The notes beneath the pieces are model-generated. The model was not told the origin of the DNA, did not search any database, and saw only the letters and a list, made by a program, of their open reading frames with translations. Both the position numbers and the translations under genes were made by a program. From NCBI GenBank assembly GCA_020439605.1, contig JAGQSI010000065.1, positions 1-8,849 of the forward strand: a DNA stretch of 8,849 nucleotides. Reading direction: 5' to 3'. This stretch comes from Acidimicrobiales bacterium (GTDB taxonomy: Bacteria; Actinomycetota; Acidimicrobiia; Acidimicrobiales; Iamiaceae). Shown here piece after piece: positions 1 through 6,480 of this stretch. Positions within the stretch are counted from its first letter, which is position 1; every line of letters starts with the position of its first letter.

Positions 1-59
1 AGCAAGGCAGCAGCGAGGGTGGAAATGGCAAGAGCGGTCCACAGCGAGCGTCGAAGCAT
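1..59 (-). CDS. N-terminal fragment of a divergent gene with a signal-peptide-like start (cut by window edge)
   Basis: On the minus strand an ATG at 59 opens a frame that runs off the left edge after 19 complete codons. The peptide begins MLRRSLWTALAISTLAAAL: two arginines followed by a hydrophobic alanine/leucine stretch, the layout of a Sec signal peptide or a first membrane helix. An in-frame TAG lies four codons upstream, so the start must be this ATG or the GTG two codons before it. No strong Shine-Dalgarno sequence is visible. The gene would be divergent from the ABC exporter, with 84 bases between the two ATGs, so the pair could share a regulatory region. Its function cannot be told from 19 residues. 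The call rests only on N-terminal composition and the divergent layout, and it could be a chance frame. Confidence 0.45.
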   Translation of the reverse strand, partial: MLRRSLWTALAISTLAAAL

Positions 60-107
60 CTGCACCGTCTAGCACTACTTTGACGTCGCGAGCACGCGGA
101 ATGTGGT

Positions 108-144
108 TTGCCAAGAAGCGCGTTCGTGACCTATGCCCATGTAA
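108..144 (+). promoter_or_regulatory. Possible leaderless promoter of the ABC exporter
   Basis: TTGCCA at 108-113 differs from the -35 consensus TTGACA at one position. It is followed after 18 bases by TATGCC (132-137), a poor -10 that shares only TAT with the consensus. The ATG at 144 lies six bases after the -10, the spacing expected when transcription starts at the start codon itself. No Shine-Dalgarno sequence precedes the ATG. The weak -10 makes this a tentative call. Confidence 0.25.
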
Positions 145-1964
145 TGACCTCGCAGGCCCCCTCCTCGCTCGCCGTTCCCACATCGAGCACTCCACCCCTG
201 CGAGACCTGTGGAACTACGCCAAAGGCCACCGCAAACGAGTGTGGCTTGCTGCCACCTTCTCGTTACTGAACAAGGCCTGTGACGTGGCGCCCGAACTGC
301 TGATCGGCGCCGCTGTAGACGTGGTGGCGAGAGGGTCTGACTCGTTTGTGGCCAAGGTATTGGGTGTCGAGGACAAGTTCTCCCAACTCACGATCCTCAC
401 CATCATCACGGTTGTGATCTGGTTAGCCGAAAGCGCCACCGAGTACGTCGCCGTTGTCACTTGGCGCAATCTGGCCCAGACAATCGAACACGAAGCCCGC
501 CTCGACACCTATCGCCACGTCCAGACCTTGGAGATGGCCTATTTCGAGGACCGCACCTCGGGCGGGCTGATGACCGTCCTGAACGAGGACGTAAACCAAC
601 TCGAACGATTCTTGGATCTCGGGCCCCACAAACTGCTCATCACCTCGGCCAATGTGGTGTTCGTTGGGGTCGTCTTCTTCGTGGTTTCGCCCCTGCTCGC
701 GGTTCTGGCGTTCCTGCCGATCCCCGTCATCATCGCCGGATCCCTGTGGTATCAGACCCGCCTGGAACCCCGTTATGCACGAGTGCGCGAAGCCGGCGGC
801 GAGATAGGCGACACCCTCACCAACTCGATCGGCGGAATGGCCACCATCAAGGCCTTCACCGGCGAACAGCGAGAGGCCGAGCGGGTCAGCGAACGCAGCG
901 AGGCCTACCGACTAGCCAACCGTGAAGCAATCCGCTTCTCCACCGCATTCAACCCCTTGATCCGCATGGCGGTGCTAACCGGTTTCACCATGACTCTTCT
1001 GATCGGTGGTCGTGCCGCGCTGCGAGGAGAACTAGAACTCGGCGTCTTCTCGATGCTGGTCTATATGACCCAACGGCTGTTGTGGCCGCTGGTACAACTT
1101 GGCGAAACACTTGATCTCTACCAGCGTGCAATGGCGTCGTGTCGACGGATCTTCGGTCTCTTGTCAGTCGAGCCATCGATCGTGGCTGGCTCCACAGATC
1201 TACCCTTGCCGGTCAAGGGCGAAGTTCGTTTCGACAACGTTCACTTCAGCTACTCGCCGGACTCCCCAGAAGTCCTCAAAGGGCTGTCCATCACCGTTCC
1301 GGCCGGCGAGACCCATGCGATCGTCGGTGCCACCGGCTCTGGCAAATCCACCGTGGTGAAGTTGCTGTTGAGACTCTACGAGCCCACCTCCGGGACTGTT
1401 TCTGTAGATAGTCACCCTTTGGGGTCGCTCACGTTCACCTCCCTGCGCCAGGCAATGGGATTCGTTGCCCAGGACGTGTTTCTCTTCCACGGCACCGTTC
1501 GCGAGAACCTGGTATATGGCCGACCCGATGCCACCGACGAGCAGGTCTACAAGGCCGCAGAGCTCGCCGAGGCCTCTGGTTTCATCGAAGCCATGCCCGA
1601 TGGATATGAGACTCTGGTTGGCGAGCGGGGTCAGAAGTTGTCGGGTGGCCAACGCCAACGACTCACCATTGCTCGTGCCATTCTGCGAGACCCCGCAATC
1701 TTGGTGCTCGACGAGGCCACCTCGGCGGTGGACAACGAAACCGAAGCTGCCATCCAACGATCAATGGCCCGGGTATCTGAAGGTCGAACCACCATCGTCA
1801 TTGCTCACCGTCTCTCAACGGTGCGCCACGCCCACCGCATTCATGTGATGGAGGCTGGTCAGGTGATCGAATCAGGCACTCACGACGAACTCGTGGAACT
1901 GGGGGGCCTCTACAGCGCCCTGTGGCGAGTCCAGACGGGCGAATCCTACGGTCAGTCCCTTTAG
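144..1964 (+). CDS. ABC exporter, fused permease and ATPase (half-transporter)
   Basis: A type IV (MsbA/MdlB-like) ABC exporter half-transporter that would work as a dimer in the cytoplasmic membrane. From ATG 144 it is 606 residues, normal for the family. Hydrophobic segments at about residues 33-58, 81-105, 165-202 (two helices), 270-290 and 297-317 fit six membrane helices. The C-terminal ATPase has Walker A GATGSGKST (395-403, Lys401), Q-loop Gln443, signature LSGGQ (499-503), Walker B LVLDE (520-524, Glu524) and H-loop His555, so it should hydrolyse ATP. The frame is open back to a TTG at 108, but neither start has a clear Shine-Dalgarno sequence. ATG 144 is preferred because the TTG would only add 12 poorly hydrophobic residues. 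A second half-transporter gene is not visible here, so a homodimer is the simplest reading. The substrate is unknown: lipids, drugs and peptides are all possible for this fold. Confidence 0.93.
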   Translation: MTSQAPSSLAVPTSSTPPLRDLWNYAKGHRKRVWLAATFSLLNKACDVAPELLIGAAVDVVARGSDSFVAKVLGVEDKFSQLTILTIITVVIWLAESATEYVAVVTWRNLAQTIEHEARLDTYRHVQTLEMAYFEDRTSGGLMTVLNEDVNQLERFLDLGPHKLLITSANVVFVGVVFFVVSPLLAVLAFLPIPVIIAGSLWYQTRLEPRYARVREAGGEIGDTLTNSIGGMATIKAFTGEQREAERVSERSEAYRLANREAIRFSTAFNPLIRMAVLTGFTMTLLIGGRAALRGELELGVFSMLVYMTQRLLWPLVQLGETLDLYQRAMASCRRIFGLLSVEPSIVAGSTDLPLPVKGEVRFDNVHFSYSPDSPEVLKGLSITVPAGETHAIVGATGSGKSTVVKLLLRLYEPTSGTVSVDSHPLGSLTFTSLRQAMGFVAQDVFLFHGTVRENLVYGRPDATDEQVYKAAELAEASGFIEAMPDGYETLVGERGQKLSGGQRQRLTIARAILRDPAILVLDEATSAVDNETEAAIQRSMARVSEGRTTIVIAHRLSTVRHAHRIHVMEAGQVIESGTHDELVELGGLYSALWRVQTGESYGQSL

Positions 1965-2048
1965 ACGGTCATAGGAGCCTCGGGGCCGCTACTTGTTGGT
2001 CTGTGGACTGGCGTTAGGGAATATTTCAGGATTTCTTTGGTCTTCGGG

Positions 2049-2084
2049 TTGCGAGGCGAACACTTGTTCGATAAAGTGTTGGTA
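2049..2084 (+). promoter_or_regulatory. Leaderless promoter of the DUF222-HNH gene
   Basis: A -35-like TTGCGA (2049-2054, four of six consensus bases) is followed by a 17-base spacer and the -10 hexamer TAAAGT (2072-2077), which fits the actinobacterial TANNNT pattern. The A of the ATG at 2084 is six bases after the -10, so transcription would start on the start codon or within a base of it. The bases just before the ATG (GTGTTGGT) are no Shine-Dalgarno sequence. Leaderless mRNAs are common in actinobacteria. The spacer holds the LexA box. Confidence 0.6.
2057..2070. promoter_or_regulatory. LexA (SOS) box
   Basis: CGAAC-ACTT-GTTCG is a perfect 5+4+5 palindrome and matches the core of the mycobacterial SOS box, TCGAAC(N4)GTTCGA. 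The flanking bases are G on the left (consensus T) and A on the right (matches the consensus). It sits between the -35 and -10 elements of the DUF222-HNH gene, where bound LexA would block RNA polymerase. Genes of the 13E12 (DUF222-HNH) family in Mycobacterium tuberculosis are known members of the LexA regulon, so the position fits established biology. LexA itself is not encoded in the window. Confidence 0.8.
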
Positions 2085-3850
2085 TGTCAGCGGCAACCAC
2101 CCAACTACGAGCCTCCACTTTGGCTTTCGTACGGGAGCTGACCCCTGAGATTTTGACCGGTCAACAAGCCGCAGAAATCGTTCAGGATCTGGCGTTGATC
2201 GAAAAAGCTGCTGCTACCGGACGCATGTTCGCTGCGGTGCGGGTAGCTCAAACAGACGCATGGAAAGGTTTAGGTCACGCATCAGCTGCGGACTGGCTGG
2301 CAGCCCAATGCGGAATATCAGTAGCTAAAGCAGCAGCACAACTACGCACCGCTAAAGCAGCCAAGAACCTGCCGAAAACCAAAAAAGCTATGGATGAAGG
2401 CGAACTATCACCAGATCAAGCCGACGCTGTTGCTGGTGCTGCGTCAGTGGACCCGGACTCTGAAGATGAGCTGTTGGACTCTGCTGGCAAGGACACCACA
2501 TCAGAACTACGCCGCAAAGCAGACGCCCGTAAAGCCGCAGCCACAGACGCCGCCACGCGTGAACGCCGTATCCGAAAGGAACGGTCCCTACGGTTCCGTA
2601 ACGACGCAGACGGAGCATTCTGTTTGAACCTACGCGGCCCAGCAGTAGACGGAGCACGACTTCTCGCAATGCTGCGCCCATATCAAGAAGCAGCATTCAA
2701 ACTCGGATTAAAGAACCATGTCGATGGTGCACGAGACACCTACGACAACCGCAACTACGACGCATTCTGCGCAATGCTCGCCCACCTCACCCAACAAGCC
2801 CGTACTGCCAACAACACGCCTAACGCAGCCAACACATCACCCCGCAGACCATCACCTGATGGGCCAGCACCCGGCAGGCCAGCACCAAGAGGAACAACAA
2901 AGCGCGGACCAGCACCAACCAGTGCAACCCAAAGCAATGCAACCCGGAGCGGCACCTCACAGGGCACGTCATCATCTGCCGGGACATCGCCGTCTGGGGC
3001 ATCGCCCTACGGTGCGAACTCGGCGCTTCTACGAGCTCGAGCAGATGCCAAAGCCAGAGCCGCAAGAGACAAAGCCAACGCAACCAACCCCACACCCGAC
3101 CCCTCACCAGACGGTGAGACATCACCTGTCGCTGGGCACCCACCCAACAGTGGAACCTCGCCCAGCTCAGCCACCGCATCTACCACTGGACACCCGCCCG
3201 GCACCGGCGTGCGACCAGATAGTCCACCGGACATTCCACCGGACACTCCACCGGACATTCCACCGGATGGTTCACCTAGTGGCGCGGACTTGTTGCCTGA
3301 AGGCTGGCCATCAGCCAACAGCTTCAAACCACCAGGCGGCAACAACACCAAAGTGATCATCCGCATAGACCACGACGCCCTGCTTCGTGGACACACCCAA
3401 AGCGGCGAAACCTGTGAAATAGACGGAGTCGGACCAATACCAGTATCCGCGGTCAAAGACCTGATCCTCAACGACGACCCATTCATCGCCGCGGTCACCA
3501 CCAAAGGCATCGACATCCAAAAAGTCGTACACCTAGGACGCGGACTAAACGCCCACCAACGAACCGCTATCGAAGCAATGGGCTTGCGATGTTCCAACAT
3601 CGCCTGCAACAAAACCATCGCAGTCCAAATAGACCACCGCGACCCCTGGGCCGACAACCAAGAGACCGTCCTAGCCAACCAAGACCCCCTCTGCCCCGAA
3701 TGCCACAGACACAAAACCCACCACGGCTGGCACCTAGAACCCGGCACAGGACCACGAAAATTCCTCCCACCAGACCCACCACACCCACCTGAGTCGGTCA
3801 GTCAGGTACCCGGGGAGACCTCCAACGAGGACCAGCTTCTGCTTTGTTGA
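2084..3850 (+). CDS. DUF222-HNH endonuclease (13E12 repeat family)
   Basis: A 588-residue protein with the two-part layout of the actinobacterial 13E12 family. Residues about 25-240 form the helical DUF222 domain of unknown function. Residues about 241-415 are a Pro/Ser/Thr/Ala/Gly-rich linker that is probably disordered, broken by one charged Arg/Ala/Lys patch (about 314-332). The C-terminal HNH nuclease domain (about 490-555) has zinc-ligand pairs Cys503/Cys508 and Cys537/Cys540 and an IDHRDPW segment (His518), followed by Asn532 and the ECHRHKTHHGW segment holding the last histidines. The active site therefore looks intact, predicting a metal-dependent DNA nuclease. Its biological role is not established for the family. 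ATG 2084 is the first start and fits the leaderless promoter. The LexA box upstream predicts induction by DNA damage. The first third uses A-ending codons (AAA, GCA, CTA) more freely than the neighbouring genes, which may indicate transfer. It stands alone on its strand, converging on the alcohol dehydrogenase. Confidence 0.9.
   Translation: MSAATTQLRASTLAFVRELTPEILTGQQAAEIVQDLALIEKAAATGRMFAAVRVAQTDAWKGLGHASAADWLAAQCGISVAKAAAQLRTAKAAKNLPKTKKAMDEGELSPDQADAVAGAASVDPDSEDELLDSAGKDTTSELRRKADARKAAATDAATRERRIRKERSLRFRNDADGAFCLNLRGPAVDGARLLAMLRPYQEAAFKLGLKNHVDGARDTYDNRNYDAFCAMLAHLTQQARTANNTPNAANTSPRRPSPDGPAPGRPAPRGTTKRGPAPTSATQSNATRSGTSQGTSSSAGTSPSGASPYGANSALLRARADAKARAARDKANATNPTPDPSPDGETSPVAGHPPNSGTSPSSATASTTGHPPGTGVRPDSPPDIPPDTPPDIPPDGSPSGADLLPEGWPSANSFKPPGGNNTKVIIRIDHDALLRGHTQSGETCEIDGVGPIPVSAVKDLILNDDPFIAAVTTKGIDIQKVVHLGRGLNAHQRTAIEAMGLRCSNIACNKTIAVQIDHRDPWADNQETVLANQDPLCPECHRHKTHHGWHLEPGTGPRKFLPPDPPHPPESVSQVPGETSNEDQLLLC
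3223..3270 (+). repeat. 12-base in-frame tandem repeat in the nuclease linker
   Basis: Four head-to-tail copies of a TCCACCGGACAT-like unit: 3223-3234, 3235-3246 (last base C), 3247-3258, and a diverged copy at 3259-3270. Because the unit is 12 bases long, changes in copy number keep the reading frame. It encodes a PPDI/PPDT/PPDI/PPDG run at about residues 381-395 of the DUF222-HNH protein, inside the proposed disordered linker. Slippage could change linker length without breaking the protein. Confidence 0.85.
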
Positions 3851-3870
3851 CCTCACATGAGCCGAGGTCA
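3848..3870. terminator. Hairpin across both convergent stop codons, possible bidirectional terminator
   Basis: TGACCTC (3848-3854) and GAGGTCA (3864-3870) are perfect 7-base inverted arms around a 9-base loop. The left arm starts with the TGA stop of the DUF222-HNH gene. The right arm, read on the other strand, starts with the TGA stop of the alcohol dehydrogenase. A hairpin between two converging genes would be well placed to end both transcripts. There is no run of T on either side and the stem is short, so it may be weak or coincidental. Confidence 0.35.
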
Positions 3871-4935
3871 GGTGAAGTCCAACACCGCCCGGTTCAGTCC
3901 ACCACCGTGCATGGCATCGAGTGCTGCCTGCACATCTTCAGGTGCGAAGGTGGCAGACACCAGCTCATCGAGTTTGAGCTTGCCGGCCTTGTAGAGGTCC
4001 ACGAACAGCGGGATGTCGTGATGCGGCCGAGCGGCCCCATAACGGCACCCAAGGATGGACTTGTCGTTGTACATGGACTGCACAACGAAACTCGCTTCGC
4101 TTCCCAGCTTCGGCACACCAAGCAGGACGCAGCTACCACCCCAATCCAGCAGGTCAATGCACTGACGGATCAGGCCCGGATGTCCAACGCACTCAAATGC
4201 GTAGTCCACACCCAGCGGGCAGATCTCCTTGACTGCAGCAGCAGTGTCCACGCCGTGGCTAGCAGCAATGAAGTGGGTAGCTCCGAACTGGCGAGCCGCA
4301 GCTTCTTTGGCCGGGTTGGCGTCCACCGCGATGATCGGACCGCATTGGCTAAGGGCGAGTCCCTGCAACACGTTGAGTCCGATACCACCAATGCCGATCA
4401 CCAATGCCGACGATCCGGGCCGAGGCTTGGCCCGATTCAGCACCGCACCGGTTCCGGTGAGCACGGCACAGCCGATGAGGCTTGCTGAAGCAAGCGGCAC
4501 TTCGGGATCTATAACCACAGCCTGGGTCTCGTTCACAACAGTGGTCTCGGCGAACACCCCAGCATTGGCGAACTGGAACGCCTTGTCCCCTCCCACGGTG
4601 AACGGAGCCCTCAACTTGCCGGAGGTGTCACGGCAGTGGGTGGGCTGGCCGCGATCACAAGCATCGCATTGGCCGCAGTTGCCCAACGTGGTGAGCACCA
4701 CGTGGTCGCCAACCTTGACCTTACGAACCGAATCTCCAACGGCTTCCACCACGCCGGCACCTTCGTGGCCGAGCACCGCAGGGGTGGGGAACGGGATGGT
4801 TCCGTTCACAACACTCACGTCGCTGTGGCAAAGCCCAGCCGCGTGAACCCGTACCCGGACCTCGTTAGAACGCAGGTCTCGGACCTCAACGTCGTCACGG
4901 ACCTCAATCTGGCCTGTCCAAACAACAGCTCTCAT
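3868..4935 (-). CDS. Zinc-dependent medium-chain alcohol dehydrogenase
   Basis: A 355-residue medium-chain zinc alcohol dehydrogenase that would oxidise an alcohol to an aldehyde, or the reverse, in the cytoplasm. The catalytic zinc ligands are Cys36 (GLCHSD), His57-Glu58 (GHEGAG) and Cys156 (LIGCAV). Structural zinc ligands Cys87, Cys90, Cys93 and Cys101 are all present. The Rossmann motif GIGGIG (181-186) is followed by Asp205 at the end of the second strand (IIAVD), which favours NAD over NADP. The frame is open well upstream of 4935, but that extension lies inside the aldehyde dehydrogenase gene. ATG 4935 is chosen because it has a good Shine-Dalgarno sequence and gives the family-standard N-terminus MRAVVW. 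It follows the aldehyde dehydrogenase by 4 bases, so the two are surely co-transcribed and probably act in one alcohol-aldehyde-acid route. The substrate cannot be read from sequence. Formaldehyde (mycothiol-dependent) and NDMA-dependent relatives exist in actinobacteria, but no motif here decides. Confidence 0.93.
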   Translation of the reverse strand: MRAVVWTGQIEVRDDVEVRDLRSNEVRVRVHAAGLCHSDVSVVNGTIPFPTPAVLGHEGAGVVEAVGDSVRKVKVGDHVVLTTLGNCGQCDACDRGQPTHCRDTSGKLRAPFTVGGDKAFQFANAGVFAETTVVNETQAVVIDPEVPLASASLIGCAVLTGTGAVLNRAKPRPGSSALVIGIGGIGLNVLQGLALSQCGPIIAVDANPAKEAAARQFGATHFIAASHGVDTAAAVKEICPLGVDYAFECVGHPGLIRQCIDLLDWGGSCVLLGVPKLGSEASFVVQSMYNDKSILGCRYGAARPHHDIPLFVDLYKAGKLKLDELVSATFAPEDVQAALDAMHGGGLNRAVLDFT

Positions 4936-4939
4936 CTGC

Positions 4940-6391
4940 TCAACCCTTCCAAACAATCGATTGCATTTCGCTGTAGGCGTGAAGGCCCCAGCTACCGCCG
5001 TCTCGGCCCACACCGCTGTACTTGAACCCACCGAACGCTGCCTCATGGTTGCGTTGCAGGGTATTGATACCAACGTTGCCGGCCCGCAGCAGCTTGGCAA
5101 CTTCCATTGCCTTACCCGAATCCTCGGTGAACACGTAGTCGTAGAGACCGTAATCCGAGTCATTGCTGATAGCGATGGCTTCATCTTCGGTGTCGAAGGG
5201 AATGACGGTGATGACCGGACCGAACACCTCTTCACGAGCAATGGTCATGTCATTGGTGGCATCCACCACCAATGTGGGAGCCACGTAGAAGCCGGTGTCG
5301 AGGTCTGGGCGTTCACCGCCCGCAGCGAGAGTTGCCCCCTCCGCCGAAGCACTAGCGATGAGCCCTTCGACTCGTTCACGATGAACTCCCGTGATCACCG
5401 GCCCGAGCACCGTGTCTCGCTCAAGTGGGTCACCAACCTTGAGGTGCGGAGCCATGGCCGAGAGCCGGCCAACAAGCTCGTCATAGATACCTCGCTGGGC
5501 AACCACACGGGTTGGCGACGTGCAGATCTGGCCGGAATGGAAGGTCCAGGTGCTCGAAATATTGGACACCGCGTTCTTCAGGTCCGCATCGTCAAACACG
5601 ATTGCTGCACCCTTACCACCAAGTTCGAGCAGCAGGCGCTTCATCTGTTTGCCGCCAACTTCAGCTATCCGGCAGCCCACACCGGTGGAGCCCGTGAACG
5701 AAATCATGTCCACGTCTGGCGAAGTGGTGATTGCCTCAGCAGCCTCGACCGTGCTGGCAGATACCACGTTCACCACACCGGGAGGGAAACCCGCCTCTTC
5801 GAAGAGTTCCACCATTCTCAGCACCCCAAGCGGGTCCTGGGTAGGTGGCTTCACCACGAGTGTGTTGCCCATGGCAAGCGCTGGCGCGATCTTGCCGGCC
5901 ATATTGGTAACCGGGAAGTTGTAGGCAGCCAACGCCGCCACCACCCCAACTGGAGCGCGGTGCCCTACCCCACCGATGATTCCACCGGGAGCCAGAGCGG
6001 TAGAGGGCATGATGGCCGGCGGCAACCCGATCAGGTTGCTCTCCACCTGTGCATAGCGGCGAAAGCGTGCAGACACCTGAGGCACCTGCATGGTCTTGGC
6101 CACCCTCATAGTGGCGCCCGTCTCGGCCTGCACCAACGGCACCAGCTCGTCGCGGTGGGCATCCCACACCTCAGCGAACCGAGACAGAAGGGCACAGCGC
6201 TGCTCCATGGGAGTGCGAGACCAACTGTCAAACGCATCCCTAGCGGCAGCGCAAGCATCCTGGGCCTGTTGGACAGAAGCCTCAGGAGCTACCCCTACCA
6301 CCTGCTGGGTAGCGGGGTTGACGATCTCGTAACCACCGGCGCCAGCCACGCGCTCGCCACCAATAACCAACTGGTACTCGTTGTCGACCAT
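4940..6391 (-). CDS. NAD(P)-dependent aldehyde dehydrogenase
   Basis: A full-length 483-residue member of the aldehyde dehydrogenase superfamily, oxidising an aldehyde to its carboxylic acid in the cytoplasm. All core residues are present: Asn159 (AYNFP, oxyanion hole), Lys181 (VVKPP, cofactor), the FTGSTGVG cofactor loop (232-239), general base Glu256 (LELGGK), catalytic nucleophile Cys290 (SGQICTS) and Glu388/Phe390 (EEVFGP). There is no acylating CoA-binding feature that I can see, so a free acid is the likely product. ATG 6391 gives a normal N-terminus (an NPATQ segment near residue 25). No Shine-Dalgarno sequence precedes it. It lies 71 bases downstream of lipB-lipA and 4 bases upstream of the alcohol dehydrogenase, so it may be the last part of a long operon or have its own promoter in that gap. 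The natural aldehyde is unknown. Confidence 0.94.
   Translation of the reverse strand: MVDNEYQLVIGGERVAGAGGYEIVNPATQQVVGVAPEASVQQAQDACAAARDAFDSWSRTPMEQRCALLSRFAEVWDAHRDELVPLVQAETGATMRVAKTMQVPQVSARFRRYAQVESNLIGLPPAIMPSTALAPGGIIGGVGHRAPVGVVAALAAYNFPVTNMAGKIAPALAMGNTLVVKPPTQDPLGVLRMVELFEEAGFPPGVVNVVSASTVEAAEAITTSPDVDMISFTGSTGVGCRIAEVGGKQMKRLLLELGGKGAAIVFDDADLKNAVSNISSTWTFHSGQICTSPTRVVAQRGIYDELVGRLSAMAPHLKVGDPLERDTVLGPVITGVHRERVEGLIASASAEGATLAAGGERPDLDTGFYVAPTLVVDATNDMTIAREEVFGPVITVIPFDTEDEAIAISNDSDYGLYDYVFTEDSGKAMEVAKLLRAGNVGINTLQRNHEAAFGGFKYSGVGRDGGSWGLHAYSEMQSIVWKG
4944..4950 (-). promoter_or_regulatory. Ribosome binding site of the alcohol dehydrogenase
   Basis: GGAAGGG on the minus strand, 8 bases before ATG 4935. 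It decides the start of the alcohol dehydrogenase over earlier in-frame codons. It is formed by the last codons of the aldehyde dehydrogenase (Trp-Lys-Gly), so ribosomes finishing the first gene cover the site, and translation of the two is likely coupled. Confidence 0.75.
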
Positions 6392-6432
6392 AGGGTCGAA
6401 ACTGTAACGCGTTCTAGTTCTAGGTCCGCTAC

Positions 6433-6480
6433 TGCACGGACTCTGCTAGTGCACGGGCTCTGCTAGTGCACGGACTCTGC
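6433..6480. repeat. 17-base tandem repeat across the end of lipB-lipA
   Basis: Two full copies and one partial copy of TGCACGGACTCTGCTAG: 6433-6449, 6450-6466 (one change, A to G) and 6467-6480 (first 14 bases). The partial copy lies in the last codons of the lipoyl synthase and the next copy supplies its TAG stop. The rest fills most of the 71-base gap before the aldehyde dehydrogenase. Since 17 is not a multiple of three, the repeat is not a coding repeat. The GTGCAC core is itself a palindrome. Confidence 0.85.

Noticed and set aside
1965..2048. Terminator after the ABC exporter
   Set aside because: I searched the gap for a stem with a T-run and found only 3-4 base arms, such as GCC-TCGG-GGC, which is not enough.
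3007..3747. 246-codon minus-strand open frame opposite the nuclease gene
   Set aside because: It is antisense to the DUF222-HNH gene. Its sequence mirrors the low-complexity linker and no protein family is recognised.
4936..5241. N-terminal extension of the alcohol dehydrogenase frame
   Set aside because: The extra residues overlap the aldehyde dehydrogenase and resemble no dehydrogenase N-terminus. ATG 4935 has a clear ribosome site and the standard start of the family.
6391..6429. Possible promoter for the aldehyde dehydrogenase (minus-strand TACAGT at 6406-6401)
   Set aside because: The hexamer fits TANNNT, but there is no -35-like element 16-18 bases upstream and the distance to the ATG is 9 bases. 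Evidence is too thin to list as a feature.
4961..6466. 501-codon plus-strand open frame opposite the aldehyde dehydrogenase
   Set aside because: It is the antisense shadow of a clearly recognised aldehyde dehydrogenase, has no recognisable domain, and its composition (His/Arg/Gly-rich) is typical of reverse-strand reading of GC-rich genes.
6433..6480. CRISPR array
   Set aside because: The units are 17 bases and directly adjacent, with no spacers and no cas genes. This is a simple tandem repeat.
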